From assembly GCF_000621565.1 (NCBI RefSeq), contig NZ_KK211305.1, positions 404,258 through 468,257 of the forward strand: a stretch of DNA of 64,000 bases. The letters are read 5' to 3'. Made by a program: the position numbers and the translations under genes. The DNA is from Butyrivibrio sp. LB2008 (GTDB taxonomy: Bacteria; Bacillota; Clostridia; Lachnospirales; Lachnospiraceae). How positions within the stretch are numbered: position 1 is the stretch's first letter; each line of letters begins with the position of its first letter. This document shows, piece by piece, positions 52,239 to 61,928 of the stretch. The notes under the pieces are model-generated. The model did not search any database and was not told where the DNA came from. It saw only the letters and a program-made list of their open reading frames with translations.

Positions 52239-53600
52239 ATGCAGATCATAGTAGTTGGCTGTGGAAATGTCGGCCAGACGCTTACTCAACAACTAAGCAA
52301 GGAGGGACATGACATAACGGTCATAGAGGAGAACAGTAATGTTCTTCAGAATGTGGTCAATAGTTATGACGTCATGGGAATAGTCGGCAACGGTGCCAGT
52401 TATTCCATTATGAAAGATGCGGGCATTGAGTCAGCGGATCTTATGATTGCTGTTACTGAGTCGGATGAGCTCAACCTGTTGTGTTGTCTTATTGCGAAGA
52501 AAGCAGGTAACTGCCATACAATAGCCAGAGTTCGTAATCCGATCTATAAAAAAGAGATCAATTTTATCAAAGAAGAACTTGGACTTTCGATGGTAATAAA
52601 TCCTGAGGAAGCAGCAGCCGGTGAGGCGGACAGACTTCTTAAGTTCCCGTCTGCCACCAAAGTGGAAACTTTTTCAAGGGGAAGAGCGGAGCTCGTAAAG
52701 TTTATCGTTACCAAGAATTTGAGAATATGCGATAAGGCTTTGAGGGATATTCCCGATGATCTTAAGAAACAGGTCATTATTTCCGTAGTATCACGTGATA
52801 ATGAAGTATTTATCCCTGACGGTAATTTTATTCTGAGGGCAGGGGATGAGATAACTATTTTCGGATCGGGCAGAAATACACTTACTTTCTTCAAGAAGCT
52901 CGGTCTCCCGACGGCTAAAGTTCCTTCGACCATAATTGTCGGAGGCGGCGAGACGGGATTCTATCTTGCCAAAGAGCTTATGTCTATCGGAATAAAAGTT
53001 ACACTTTTTGAAAAAGATGCCGTAAGATGCAAGGAACTTTCAGATCTTTTGCCGCAGGCACTTATAATAAACGGAGACGGAACCGACAAAGATATGCTGC
53101 TTGAAGAGGGTATTACAACGGTTGGTTCTTTTGTTGCCCTTACAAATCTTGATGAGGAGAATATCATGCTCTCAATGTACGTTAAGAGCATCAATCCAAA
53201 AGCCAAGATCATTACCAAGGTTCACAGAGTAAATTACGGAGATATCATAGGTTCACTTGATATAGGAAGTGTCATCTATCCTAAGAATATTACCGCAGAC
53301 AGGATTGTCCAGTTTGTGCGTGGAATGTCAGCTTCCAAGGACAGTAATATCGAGACACTTTACAAGCTTAACGATGAGCGAGTAGAAGCTCTCGAGTTTA
53401 TTGTAAGAAACGGAAGTCCCGTTATAGGAGTTCCGCTGTCACAGCTCAACTTAAAGAAAGGTATTCTTATCGCTTGTATAAATCACTACGGAGAAATTTT
53501 GTCTCCTACAGGTGCAAGTGTTATAAAGGACAGAGATTCTGTTATCGTTGTTACGACCAGAACAGGATTAAAAGACATAAATGATATTTTGGAGAACTAA
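52239..53600 (+). CDS. trkA: Trk potassium uptake protein TrkA
   Basis: This 453-residue cytoplasmic regulator of the TrkH channel has two tandem modules, each an NAD-binding RCK-N domain (VVGCGNVGQTL at 4-14; IVGGGETGFYL near 234) and an RCK-C domain. The TrkA N-terminal acidic residue after the second strand is present (TVIEENS). AGGAAT-type ribosome site; four bases separate it from trkH. Confidence 0.95.
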   Translation: MQIIVVGCGNVGQTLTQQLSKEGHDITVIEENSNVLQNVVNSYDVMGIVGNGASYSIMKDAGIESADLMIAVTESDELNLLCCLIAKKAGNCHTIARVRNPIYKKEINFIKEELGLSMVINPEEAAAGEADRLLKFPSATKVETFSRGRAELVKFIVTKNLRICDKALRDIPDDLKKQVIISVVSRDNEVFIPDGNFILRAGDEITIFGSGRNTLTFFKKLGLPTAKVPSTIIVGGGETGFYLAKELMSIGIKVTLFEKDAVRCKELSDLLPQALIINGDGTDKDMLLEEGITTVGSFVALTNLDEENIMLSMYVKSINPKAKIITKVHRVNYGDIIGSLDIGSVIYPKNITADRIVQFVRGMSASKDSNIETLYKLNDERVEALEFIVRNGSPVIGVPLSQLNLKKGILIACINHYGEILSPTGASVIKDRDSVIVVTTRTGLKDINDILEN

Positions 53601-53603
53601 AAA

Positions 53604-55049
53604 ATGAATTATTCGATGATCAGATACATTCTCTTCAGGCTTATGAGAGTAATGGGATGTCTGTTTATGCTGCCGTTTGTGGTGGCGATTATCTATAAAG
53701 AATACGACAGTGCTGTGGCGTTTCTTGCGATTGCGGCAGTTGTTTCGATTCTTGGAGTTATAGGTACACATAAGAAACCTTCCAACAAAGTTATTTATGC
53801 AAAAGAGGGATTCTCTATCACCGCAGTAGCATGGGTGCTCATGAGTCTTATCGGTGCCGTACCGTTTGTTATAACGGGAACCATTCCAAATTACGTTGAT
53901 GCCGTGTTTGAGACGGTATCGGGACTTACAACAACCGGAGGAAGTATCCTCACAAGCTTGGATGGAATTGAGTACAGTGTTCAGTTCTGGAGAACATTTA
54001 CGCACTGGATTGGCGGTATGGGAGTTTTGGTATTCCTTCTTGCCATTGTTCCCATGGCGGACGGTTACAGTATGCATCTTATGCGTGCTGAGAGCCCGGG
54101 CCCCGTTGTCGGAAAGATTGTTCCCAAGGTAAAAGATACAGCAAAGATTCTTTATCTTATTTATTTTGGAATCACTGTTGTTGAGATTATATGTCTGTGT
54201 ATATCCGGAATGCCGTTGTATGATGCGATCACGATTTCTTTTTCAACGGTAGGAACAGGTGGATTTGCTGTAAATAATGCCGGTATAGGCGGTTACTCTA
54301 TTATGAGCCAGGTAATAATTATTGTATTCATGGCACTTTGCGGAGTTAATTTTACAGTTTATTATTTCCTTCTGAATAAAAAGCCCAAAGAGGCTTTTGC
54401 CATAGAAGAAGTAAAATTCTACTTCGGGACAATGTTTATTGCAGCTGCATTTATCGCTGTGAACATTTACAGAGCGGGAGTTCTTGATAATGCGGGACTT
54501 TCGTTCCACCATTCACTGTTCGCTGTTGTTTCTGTTATGACTACAACAGGTTTTGGAACACTTGACTTTGATAAATGGCCGATGTTCTCCAAGATGATCT
54601 TGTGTATCCTGTCACTTGTGGGAGCCTGCGCGGGATCTACAGGCGGTGGATTCAAGTTCTCAAGAGCCCTTATTATTATCAGGAATTGTAGGAATGAACT
54701 TAATTTTATTGTTCATCCCAAAGCTATCAAGAGGGTTTATATGGACGGTCATACGGTTGAAGGAACAACGGTTAAGTCTGTTTCTGCATATCTGGGACTG
54801 TATGTGGTGACATTTATTGCTTCGACTATAATCGTTGCGCTTGATAATTTTGATTTTCAGACGACTGTTACTTCAGTTGCGGCAACGCTCAACAATATAG
54901 GACCGGGACTTGGAATGGTAGGACCTATGGGCAATTATTCCGAGTTCTCAGCTTTATCCAAGATTGTTCTTATGTTTGATATGTTGGCGGGCCGATTGGA
55001 ATTGTTACCGATATTTATAGTAATTAAACCCAAAACATGGCGTAGATAA
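53604..55049 (+). CDS. trkH: Trk potassium transporter TrkH
   Basis: This 481-residue membrane protein forms the potassium pore. The selectivity-filter loops are seen as TTTGGS (SGLTTTGGS, near 110), STVGTGGF (near 215), TTTGFGT (near 315) and GACAGSTGGG (near 345). About eight to ten membrane segments. Coupled to trkA by a four-base gap, so the two are one unit. Confidence 0.95.
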   Translation: MNYSMIRYILFRLMRVMGCLFMLPFVVAIIYKEYDSAVAFLAIAAVVSILGVIGTHKKPSNKVIYAKEGFSITAVAWVLMSLIGAVPFVITGTIPNYVDAVFETVSGLTTTGGSILTSLDGIEYSVQFWRTFTHWIGGMGVLVFLLAIVPMADGYSMHLMRAESPGPVVGKIVPKVKDTAKILYLIYFGITVVEIICLCISGMPLYDAITISFSTVGTGGFAVNNAGIGGYSIMSQVIIIVFMALCGVNFTVYYFLLNKKPKEAFAIEEVKFYFGTMFIAAAFIAVNIYRAGVLDNAGLSFHHSLFAVVSVMTTTGFGTLDFDKWPMFSKMILCILSLVGACAGSTGGGFKFSRALIIIRNCRNELNFIVHPKAIKRVYMDGHTVEGTTVKSVSAYLGLYVVTFIASTIIVALDNFDFQTTVTSVAATLNNIGPGLGMVGPMGNYSEFSALSKIVLMFDMLAGRLELLPIFIVIKPKTWRR

Positions 55050-55197
55050 CGCTTGGTTCGGCGCTTTTTGGAAAAAAAGATAAAATTTGCAAGTTTTTTG
55101 AAAAAATATATTGGAATTTGTGTCCAAATTGTGATAAACTTTAGTTTATTCTGTGAAATAAAAATTAAAAAACTATAAAGTGTTTTTTGAGGTGAAG

Positions 55198-55785
55198 ATG
55201 AAGAGAGCAAGGTGGATAATTGTTGTTCTTGCTGTGGTATTTGTTGCCTTTCTTTTTATCGCTGTTCGACATGTTTATAGTCGGAATGGTTCGGTTCAGG
55301 ACACATCAGGCACCGAAGACGCTTATAATGCTGCAGAAGAAACACTTCTAAAGTATATGGGCGTTGATGAAGAGAAGAATGATACTTCCAATGAAAACGA
55401 TGAAGAAAAAATTGCAGATTTGACGAGCGGTAGTAGATTAACTCAGAGAGTTACCGTAAGAGATGAAGATGAGATTCTTCCGTACAGTGGTACGGTTACA
55501 AAGGACCAGGATGCATTTTATCCGGGAACGTATGAGATAACATTTACTACAGATGAGCTGTTGCCAAAAGCGGCTACTGTCGAAGTTGAAATGGATGTAT
55601 TAAAGGGCGATGAAGTCTATATACTTACAGGAGACAAGGATTCGGGGTATAAGGAATATGCGGTGGTAACCGTGGACAAGTACAATACAGTGAGCTTTAC
55701 AACAGATACGTTGCAGACATATACATTGTCTACAACAAATATTCCCGCAGCTCAGGAAGCTATGGCGGGAATGATCGGGGATTGA
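55198..55785 (+). CDS. Membrane-anchored exported protein of unknown function
   Basis: This 195-residue protein has one N-terminal membrane segment (about 5-27), an acidic linker (about 40-75) and a beta-rich C-terminal half (RVTVRDEDEILPYSGTVTKDQ). No family is recognised. ATG 55198 follows GAGGTG; a longer frame from a GTG at 55180 lacks support. It follows trkH by about 150 bp with no clear promoter. Confidence 0.65.
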   Translation: MKRARWIIVVLAVVFVAFLFIAVRHVYSRNGSVQDTSGTEDAYNAAEETLLKYMGVDEEKNDTSNENDEEKIADLTSGSRLTQRVTVRDEDEILPYSGTVTKDQDAFYPGTYEITFTTDELLPKAATVEVEMDVLKGDEVYILTGDKDSGYKEYAVVTVDKYNTVSFTTDTLQTYTLSTTNIPAAQEAMAGMIGD

Positions 55786-55795
55786 TCGGTTAGGA

Positions 55796-56566
55796 TCATT
55801 GTGTTAAAGCTTTTGCGATAAGGAGCCTTATCACAAATAAGAGAAGAAGATGAACAGGGTAGAAAGCGTAGAACAGATATTTATATCTGCCGAGCTTTTT
55901 ACCTTGTTTTTGATTGTACATATATATGAGGATGAAAGCCGGAAAGCTCAGCCATTCTGTGCTATATGAGGCGATAATAAGATATGCCGCTGCTATATTA
56001 AGCGGGAATACAGGCTTAAAGAAGCAGAAGATAACGGCAAGAATAATACCGTAGTATTTGTAGTCGCATTTCAGGAAGTATGCAATGCATGATGTCAAAA
56101 GAATAAACAAAAGAGCGGGAGCAATTGCGCGTGTGGCGGTTAGCTCGTTTTTTTGAAAAAAATCATATATGGCTTTGGCGCCCCACAGCGTTATGAGTGC
56201 GAGAAAGAGAGTTATTCCGACATTATTATGCTGCATATCGATTTCTCCCGAGAATGCATAGTCGAAGGGGAGTTCCGAGATCAAAGCAAAAACAAACAGA
56301 CTAAGGGCATATCTTAGTCTGTTTGAAGTATGTGTGAATCCTTCGGCAATGAGAAATATAAAGAGAGGAAAAGAGGTCCTTCCTATACATCTCAGTGCGC
56401 GATATATGATCTTTATTGTGGCAAATGACATTCCCACAGGTAAAATACCGTCTTTTATAAGTGGGAGAAGTATCGCTGCGCCGATATGATCTATGAACAT
56501 TGTCACGCAAGCAATTATTTTAAGTGTGTTTCCGGATAATTTGCGGAAATCTGCGAATTTGTCCAT
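55796..56566 (-). CDS. TraX family membrane protein
   Basis: This 256-residue protein has seven or eight membrane segments and the TraX pattern: LKIIACVTMFIDHIGA (about 16-31), FPLFIFLIAEGFTHTSN (about 66-82) and ISELPFDYAF (about 95-105). TraX acetylates F-pilin in E. coli; Firmicute members are probably acyltransferases with other targets. There is no conjugation locus here. It lies 20 bp downstream of thyA on the same strand. Confidence 0.86.
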   Translation of the reverse strand: MDKFADFRKLSGNTLKIIACVTMFIDHIGAAILLPLIKDGILPVGMSFATIKIIYRALRCIGRTSFPLFIFLIAEGFTHTSNRLRYALSLFVFALISELPFDYAFSGEIDMQHNNVGITLFLALITLWGAKAIYDFFQKNELTATRAIAPALLFILLTSCIAYFLKCDYKYYGIILAVIFCFFKPVFPLNIAAAYLIIASYSTEWLSFPAFILIYMYNQKQGKKLGRYKYLFYAFYPVHLLLLFVIRLLIAKALTQ

Positions 56567-56586
56567 TTTAGTATAAGCTCCGTGTG

Positions 56587-57438
56587 TCAGATTGCGATAG
56601 GGATGTTTTTGAGCTGTTCCCCGGCAACTTCGTAGTTTTCAAGTGATACATCATTTCTGGTAAATTCATAGAAATCCTTTATATCGGGATTTAATGTGAA
56701 TTTAGGTGCGGGAAGAGGAGTACGTTTGATGAGCTCTTTTACGAGAGGAATGTGCCTGTCGTAGATATGAGCGTCGGCAATTACATGTACAAGTTCTCCT
56801 ACATTCATGTCGCATACCTGAGCAAGCATGTGCACGAGAACGGCATACTGAACGACATTCCAGTTATTTGCCGCAAGTACATCCTGTGAACGCTGGTTAA
56901 GTATTGCATTAAGAGTGAGCTTATCTTCACCTTTTTTCTGAGTTACGTTGTAAGTTACACTGTATGCGCAAGGGTACAGATTCATCTCATGAAGATCTGA
57001 GAACATGTAAGTGTTTGTCATTATGCGTCTGCTGAACGGATTATTTTTCAGGTCGTAGATGACTCTGTCGATCTGATCGAACTCGCCTTCCTTATAAATG
57101 CTCTTTTGAGCTATCTGGTAGCCGTAGGCCTTTCCTATGGAGCCTGTTTCATCGGCCCATTCATCCCAGATGTGGCTGTGAAGGTCGTTTATGTTATTGC
57201 TTTTTTGCTGATAGATCCAGAGTATCTCATCAGTAGCGCTCTTGAGAGCAGTCTTTCTTAGTGTCATTATCGGAAATTCTTTTGAAAGGTCATATCTGTT
57301 TACGACACCGAATTTCTTTATTGTATAGGCAGATGTTCCGTCCGGCCAGTGGGGACGTACCTTTTCACCTTCTGTTGATGTTCCGTTTTCCATGATATCT
57401 TTGCACATGGATATAAAAATTTCATCGGCTTTTGACAT
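56587..57438 (-). CDS. thyA: Thymidylate synthase (ThyA type, divergent)
   Basis: This 283-residue enzyme methylates dUMP to dTMP with methylenetetrahydrofolate. The nucleophile is C157, but its context is NLYPCAYS where most ThyA have LPPCH; the His after the Cys is Ala. The dUMP-binding QRSQDVLAANNWNVVQYA and the D-x-HIYDRH segment are intact. ATG 57438 has AGGAGG upstream. The dihydrofolate reductase needed to recycle its product lies 3 kb away. Together with the nuclease gene upstream it forms a minus-strand unit. Confidence 0.9.
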   Translation of the reverse strand: MSKADEIFISMCKDIMENGTSTEGEKVRPHWPDGTSAYTIKKFGVVNRYDLSKEFPIMTLRKTALKSATDEILWIYQQKSNNINDLHSHIWDEWADETGSIGKAYGYQIAQKSIYKEGEFDQIDRVIYDLKNNPFSRRIMTNTYMFSDLHEMNLYPCAYSVTYNVTQKKGEDKLTLNAILNQRSQDVLAANNWNVVQYAVLVHMLAQVCDMNVGELVHVIADAHIYDRHIPLVKELIKRTPLPAPKFTLNPDIKDFYEFTRNDVSLENYEVAGEQLKNIPIAI

Positions 57439-57461
57439 ACCGTTCCTCCTAGTTATAATGA

Positions 57462-59066
57462 TTATTTTCCCCATTTTTCGCAAAGTGCGATTATCTGATC
57501 GGCAAATTTTGCTTTGTCTTTGTTGGTCATTCCTTCGCTCTTTGCGATTATGCCGATAAGCCTTGCTCCGGCAGCTTTGAGTCTTGCATATACATCGGAT
57601 ACGAGAGCTGCTTCTTTTGTCTTCTTGGGAATCGGAACGGCTTCTTTTATGAAGGTTCCGGAAATAAGATCAAATTCCGTTCCGCTGTAGGGAGCATAGG
57701 TATCGAATCCGTACTCGTCTTTAAGTGTCTTGGCAAAAGAGCTGCAGACACAGTCTTCACCGTGAACGACAAAGACTTTCTTGGGACGCTTTGCGGTAAA
57801 ACCGTTCATCCATTCGATAAGGCCGTTTTTGTCCGCATGACCGGAAAGCCCTTCGAGTTTACAGATATCGGCTTTTACATCCACGGTCTCGCCAAATAGC
57901 TTTATCTGTTCTGCACCGTCTATAATGGCTCTGCCGGTTGTTCCAATTGACTGATAGCCTACAAAAAGAATGGTACATTCTTCACGCCAGAGATTGTGCT
58001 TGAGATGATGTCTTACACGACCTGCTTCGCACATGCCCGATGCGGAGATGATAACCTTTGGCTCAGGGTCTTCGTTTATAGCTCGCGATTCTTCCGTGGT
58101 GATAGCGAGATTAAGCCCCGGGAAAGTGATCGGATTGATCCTTTTTTTTACAAGTTCCATGGCCTCTTCGTCGTAGCATTCATAGCGGTTATCATTAAAT
58201 ATCTCTGTAGCTTCGACGGCAAGAGGACTGTCTACAAACACCGGAAAATTGGGAAGCGACTTAACAAGTCCGTCCTTCTTTATCTTTCTGATGAAATAGA
58301 GCATTTCCTGTGTTCTTCCGACAGCAAAAGAAGGAATGACGACATTTCCTCCTCTTGCAAAAGTTCTGTCCAGAATTTCCGAAAGTTCTTTTATATAATC
58401 CGGTCTTTCGGTGGAATGCAGCCTGTCACCGTAGGTGGACTCGATAAGTACATAGTCTGCCGAATCAGTGAAATGCGGATCCTTTATTAGAGGCTGGGCC
58501 TTATTACCGATGTCACCGGAAAAGACAATTTTCTTTGTGACATTTTTTTCCGTAACCCAAACTTCAATGCTGGCTGAGCCGAGAAGATGGCCGATATCGG
58601 TAAAACGGATCTTTACTCCGTCGCATACATCGATTTCTTCGCCATATCTGCATGGGATAAAAGTTTTTATGGTCTTCTCGGCGTCTTCCATTGTATAGGA
58701 AGGTTCCATCTGTGTTATTTCTTTATTTCGTTTGGCTTTTCTGTTGCGCCATTCGGCTTCCTGCATCTGGATATGAGCGCAGTCTCTGAGCATAATGTTG
58801 CATAGGTCGCAGGTTGCGTCTGTTGAGTATATTTTGCCTCTGAAACCTTTGGCGTATAAAAGAGGAAGATTTCCCGAATGATCCACATGAGCGTGGGTTA
58901 GAAATACATAATCAATCTCGGGTGCCGAAACTGGGATGGGAACATTTTCAAAGTAGTCTTTGCCTTGTTCCATACCATAGTCTATCAGAATGTTTTTTCC
59001 ACAAGCGGAAAGCAAATGACAACTGCCTGTAACTTCGTGGTCAGCGCCTATAAATGTAAGTTTCAT
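57462..59066 (-). CDS. Metallo-beta-lactamase/beta-CASP nuclease
   Basis: This 534-residue protein belongs to the MBL-fold RNA exonuclease (beta-CASP) family. HAHVDHSG (58-65) is the HxHxDH metal motif; beta-CASP motifs follow (STYGDRLHS, FAVGRTQEML, ISASGMCEAGRVRHHL) and the C-terminal HADKNGL/VVHGE signature. It likely processes RNA ends. It starts with a GGGGG-rich ribosome site and ends 23 bp before thyA, so the two are probably cotranscribed. Homologues are close to the MBL-RNase of archaea and clostridia rather than RNase J. Confidence 0.92.
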   Translation of the reverse strand: MKLTFIGADHEVTGSCHLLSACGKNILIDYGMEQGKDYFENVPIPVSAPEIDYVFLTHAHVDHSGNLPLLYAKGFRGKIYSTDATCDLCNIMLRDCAHIQMQEAEWRNRKAKRNKEITQMEPSYTMEDAEKTIKTFIPCRYGEEIDVCDGVKIRFTDIGHLLGSASIEVWVTEKNVTKKIVFSGDIGNKAQPLIKDPHFTDSADYVLIESTYGDRLHSTERPDYIKELSEILDRTFARGGNVVIPSFAVGRTQEMLYFIRKIKKDGLVKSLPNFPVFVDSPLAVEATEIFNDNRYECYDEEAMELVKKRINPITFPGLNLAITTEESRAINEDPEPKVIISASGMCEAGRVRHHLKHNLWREECTILFVGYQSIGTTGRAIIDGAEQIKLFGETVDVKADICKLEGLSGHADKNGLIEWMNGFTAKRPKKVFVVHGEDCVCSSFAKTLKDEYGFDTYAPYSGTEFDLISGTFIKEAVPIPKKTKEAALVSDVYARLKAAGARLIGIIAKSEGMTNKDKAKFADQIIALCEKWGK

Positions 59067-59170
59067 GGCTATTCCCCCTTTTAATTAGCATATCATAATT
59101 TCATTGTGGAAAAAATAGGCGATATTTGGTAAAATAATTCCATTGACTTAATGTTTAAGGAGATTGGGAG

Positions 59171-60310
59171 ATGTTTACTATGAAAAAAAATAAGAAGATA
59201 ATTGCAGCAGCAATGTGTACCTTTATGGCTCTTTCTGCTGTAGCTTGCGGTAAAGATAAGGCCGCTGATAATGCTACTATTGAAGCTTCTTTTGAGAGCG
59301 TTGAGGATTCAGCTACAGAAGCATCATCTGCAGAAGAAGTCGCTGAGGATTATGTACTTCCCGAGGGAATGTATTACAGTGAGATTACCGGTGAACCTAT
59401 AAGCGAAGATATCAAGGATCAGCGTCCTGTCGCTGTTATGGTCGATAATGAGAAGACAGCTCTTCCTCACTATGGAACAGCAGAGGCAGATGTCGTTTAT
59501 GAGCTTATGAACAGCACACAGAATGACAGAATTACAAGATTTATGTGCATCGTTAAAGATTGGGACAAGATTAAGCAGATGGGTAGTGTAAGAAGTACAC
59601 GTCCTACAAATATTCTTCTTGCAGCTGAGTGGAATGCAGTGCTTTGCCATGACGGAGGTCCTTTCTATATCGATGAGTATTTGAAGAATCCTTGGGCTCA
59701 GCATTTCTCAGGAACATTCAAGAGAGTAAATAACGGAAAGCCCAGAGAATTTACAGAGTACGTTTGCGAGGGAGATCTTGATAAGAACTTCTCAAGCAAG
59801 TCTAAAGATCCTGCATATTCCAAGAATTATACAGAGTATGCAAATGAAGGAAGTCACTTCAACTTTGTAGCTTACGGCAAAGAAGTTGACCTTACAAAGG
59901 TTTATGACAGAACATATCCTGCAACAGAGATCACACTTCCTTTCTGGCATAATACTTCAACACTTAAGTATAATGAAGATACAAAGCAGTATGAGTACTA
60001 TGAGTATGGTTCACGTCATGAGGATGCAGAGGATAACGAGCCTCTCAGCTTCAAGAATGTTATCATTCAGAAATGTGATTTCCATCAGTATGATGAGCAC
60101 GGTTATCTCATTTACAACTGTATCGCAGCAGGACAGCCCGGATGGTATATCACAAACGGTGTTGCAAAAGATATCACATGGGTTAAGGACGGCGAGACAC
60201 ATGTGACAAAGTACTATGATGATAAGGGTGAAGAGATCCAGATCAATACAGGTAAGACATATATTACACTTGTTCCCGCAGATACATGGGGATCGGTAGA
60301 CGTTCACTAA
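59171..60310 (+). CDS. DUF3048 domain lipoprotein (YerB-like)
   Basis: This 379-residue lipoprotein has a leader ending LSAVAC (Cys26), a linker and the DUF3048 core: RPVAVMVDNEKTALPHYGTAEADVVYE (about 85-115) and RITRFMCIV. The family resembles YerB, an exported protein of unknown role. AAGGAG eight bases before ATG 59171 supports this start. A hairpin after it (60328-60355) separates it from folA. Confidence 0.88.
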   Translation: MFTMKKNKKIIAAAMCTFMALSAVACGKDKAADNATIEASFESVEDSATEASSAEEVAEDYVLPEGMYYSEITGEPISEDIKDQRPVAVMVDNEKTALPHYGTAEADVVYELMNSTQNDRITRFMCIVKDWDKIKQMGSVRSTRPTNILLAAEWNAVLCHDGGPFYIDEYLKNPWAQHFSGTFKRVNNGKPREFTEYVCEGDLDKNFSSKSKDPAYSKNYTEYANEGSHFNFVAYGKEVDLTKVYDRTYPATEITLPFWHNTSTLKYNEDTKQYEYYEYGSRHEDAEDNEPLSFKNVIIQKCDFHQYDEHGYLIYNCIAAGQPGWYITNGVAKDITWVKDGETHVTKYYDDKGEEIQINTGKTYITLVPADTWGSVDVH

Positions 60311-60327
60311 TAACTGAATAAATTATG

Positions 60328-60358
60328 AGGGCTGCTACAATTATGTTGCAGCCCTTTA
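60328..60358 (+). terminator. Terminator-like hairpin after the DUF3048 gene
   Basis: AGGGCTGC (60328-60335) / GCAGCCCT (60348-60355), 12-nt loop, followed by TTTATG; the T-run is short. Confidence 0.6.
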
Positions 60359-60374
60359 TGTTTGGAGGAGAAGT

Positions 60375-60863
60375 ATGAAAGCAATAGTAGCGGTAGACAG
60401 TAATTGGGCAATCGGATATCAGGGACGCCTTTTGGTAAGTATAAGAGCAGATCAGCAGAATTTTAAGAATTTAACAATGGGAAAAACTATCGTATACGGC
60501 CGAAAGACTCTTGAGACATTTCCGAGAAAAGCAGTGCTTCCGGGAAGAAACAATATAATTCTTTCCACAAAGAAGGACTATGAAGTTAAGGATGCTGTTG
60601 TGGCACACAGCAAGGAAGAACTTGCGGAGCTTATAAAAGATGTTCCTTCTGATGACATCTTTATTATTGGTGGATCAAGTGTGTATAATGAATTTATTGA
60701 TGAGTGTGATACAGCAATTGTCACATTTATCGATAAGGAATATCAGGCAGACAGCTATTTCCCCAATCTCGATGAAAATCCTGCATGGGAACTTGCCAAA
60801 GAGAGCGAGGAACAGGTCTATTTTGATATAACCTATACGTACAGGACATATAAAAAGAAATAA
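60375..60863 (+). CDS. folA: Dihydrofolate reductase
   Basis: This 162-residue enzyme reduces dihydrofolate with NADPH. IVAVDSNWAIGYQGRLL (4-20) holds the active-site loop; the expected acidic residue is D26 (RADQQNF) and the NADPH segments GKTIVYGRKT and IIGGSSVYNEF are present. Length is typical. GGAGGAG precedes ATG. It runs into the lipid kinase gene after 21 bp and links functionally to thyA. Confidence 0.95.
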   Translation: MKAIVAVDSNWAIGYQGRLLVSIRADQQNFKNLTMGKTIVYGRKTLETFPRKAVLPGRNNIILSTKKDYEVKDAVVAHSKEELAELIKDVPSDDIFIIGGSSVYNEFIDECDTAIVTFIDKEYQADSYFPNLDENPAWELAKESEEQVYFDITYTYRTYKKK

Positions 60864-60884
60864 GACTACAGCGAGGAAACGCAT

Positions 60885-61790
60885 ATGGAGAAAAGAGTTC
60901 TTATTTTGATAAATAAAACTGCGGGGGTCGGAAAAGCAGGGAGTTATACTCTGGATGTGGTTACGAGGTTTGCAAAAGCCGGATATGAACCGGTTGTGTT
61001 TCCTATTTTACCCGAGGACGATCTGACTTCTGAGACTATTATTTATCAGTATGACGGAAGAGTGGATGCAATACTTTGCAGCGGAGGAGACGGAACGCTT
61101 AATCATGTTGTAAATGCAATAATGCGCATGTGCAATAAGCCGATTCTGTCTTACATTCCGGCGGGTAGTACAAATGATTTTGCAAAGGGACTGGGGATAC
61201 CTGGAGTCAGAGCGAGGGCTATAGATGTCGCTATAGACGGAAAGCCTTTTAAGTATGATGTTGGTAAGATGAATGGCACATATTTTAATTATGTTGCTGC
61301 ATTCGGAGTTTTTTCAAAGGTGAGCTATGCTACAGACCAGGAGCTAAAAAACGTTCTTGGATATGCGGCTTATATACTGAGCGCGATCGCGGAGCTTCCG
61401 CAGAATATCGGCTACAGTTGCCATATGGAAATTGAAGCGGATGGTGTAAAAGAGAGTGGTGATTATGTTTTCGGAGCGGTGAGCAACTCATCGTCGGTTG
61501 CCGGAATGACTCTTTTTGGAGACGAGCAGATACAGCAGGATGATGGTCAGATGGAGCTTATTCTGATCCATGCACCAAAGAACCTTGCGGAATTTAATTC
61601 CATAATCTCGGCACTTGCAATGAAAATGCCTGACAATCCGTATCTTACATATAAGCAGGTCAAACATGTTACATTCAAGGCTTCCGAAGATGTAGAGTGG
61701 ACTTTGGATGGTGAATTTGGCGGTTCATACAAAGAGACGGAAGTATCTGTTATAGAGAAAGCAATAACTATAAGAACCAAGAACAGATGA
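60885..61790 (+). CDS. Diacylglycerol/lipid kinase (YegS/DgkB type)
   Basis: This 301-residue kinase has SGGDGTLNHVVNAI (67-80, nucleotide loop) and IPAGSTNDFAKGLG (91-104), the DAGK catalytic signature. It likely phosphorylates diacylglycerol or an undecaprenol-related lipid on the membrane. The end of the protein has the usual E-W-T-L-D-G-E motif (VEWTLDGEFGG). Cotranscribed with folA. Confidence 0.93.
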   Translation: MEKRVLILINKTAGVGKAGSYTLDVVTRFAKAGYEPVVFPILPEDDLTSETIIYQYDGRVDAILCSGGDGTLNHVVNAIMRMCNKPILSYIPAGSTNDFAKGLGIPGVRARAIDVAIDGKPFKYDVGKMNGTYFNYVAAFGVFSKVSYATDQELKNVLGYAAYILSAIAELPQNIGYSCHMEIEADGVKESGDYVFGAVSNSSSVAGMTLFGDEQIQQDDGQMELILIHAPKNLAEFNSIISALAMKMPDNPYLTYKQVKHVTFKASEDVEWTLDGEFGGSYKETEVSVIEKAITIRTKNR

Positions 61791-61822
61791 ATATTTAAAC
61801 AAACGCTCCGCTATGGATGCGA

Positions 61823-61896
61823 CCGATGCGCAGAAGTATTATGCAAGCTAAAGCTTGCGCGCATCGGCGCGCAAAGAGTTGCAAAGCAACTCTTTG
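61823..61896. repeat. Nested hairpins between convergent lipid kinase and araA genes
   Basis: CCGATGCGC (61823-61831) pairs with GCGCATCGG (61859-61867), enclosing GCAAGC-TAAA-GCTTGC (61843-61858). Immediately after comes CAAAGAGTTGC, loop AAA, GCAACTCTTTG (61872-61896). These could terminate both genes. The last palindrome is the near-twin of that at 38441-38465. Confidence 0.65.
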
Positions 61897-61928
61897 CTCT
61901 TCTAGGATTAGAAAAAAGAGGGGTGGCA

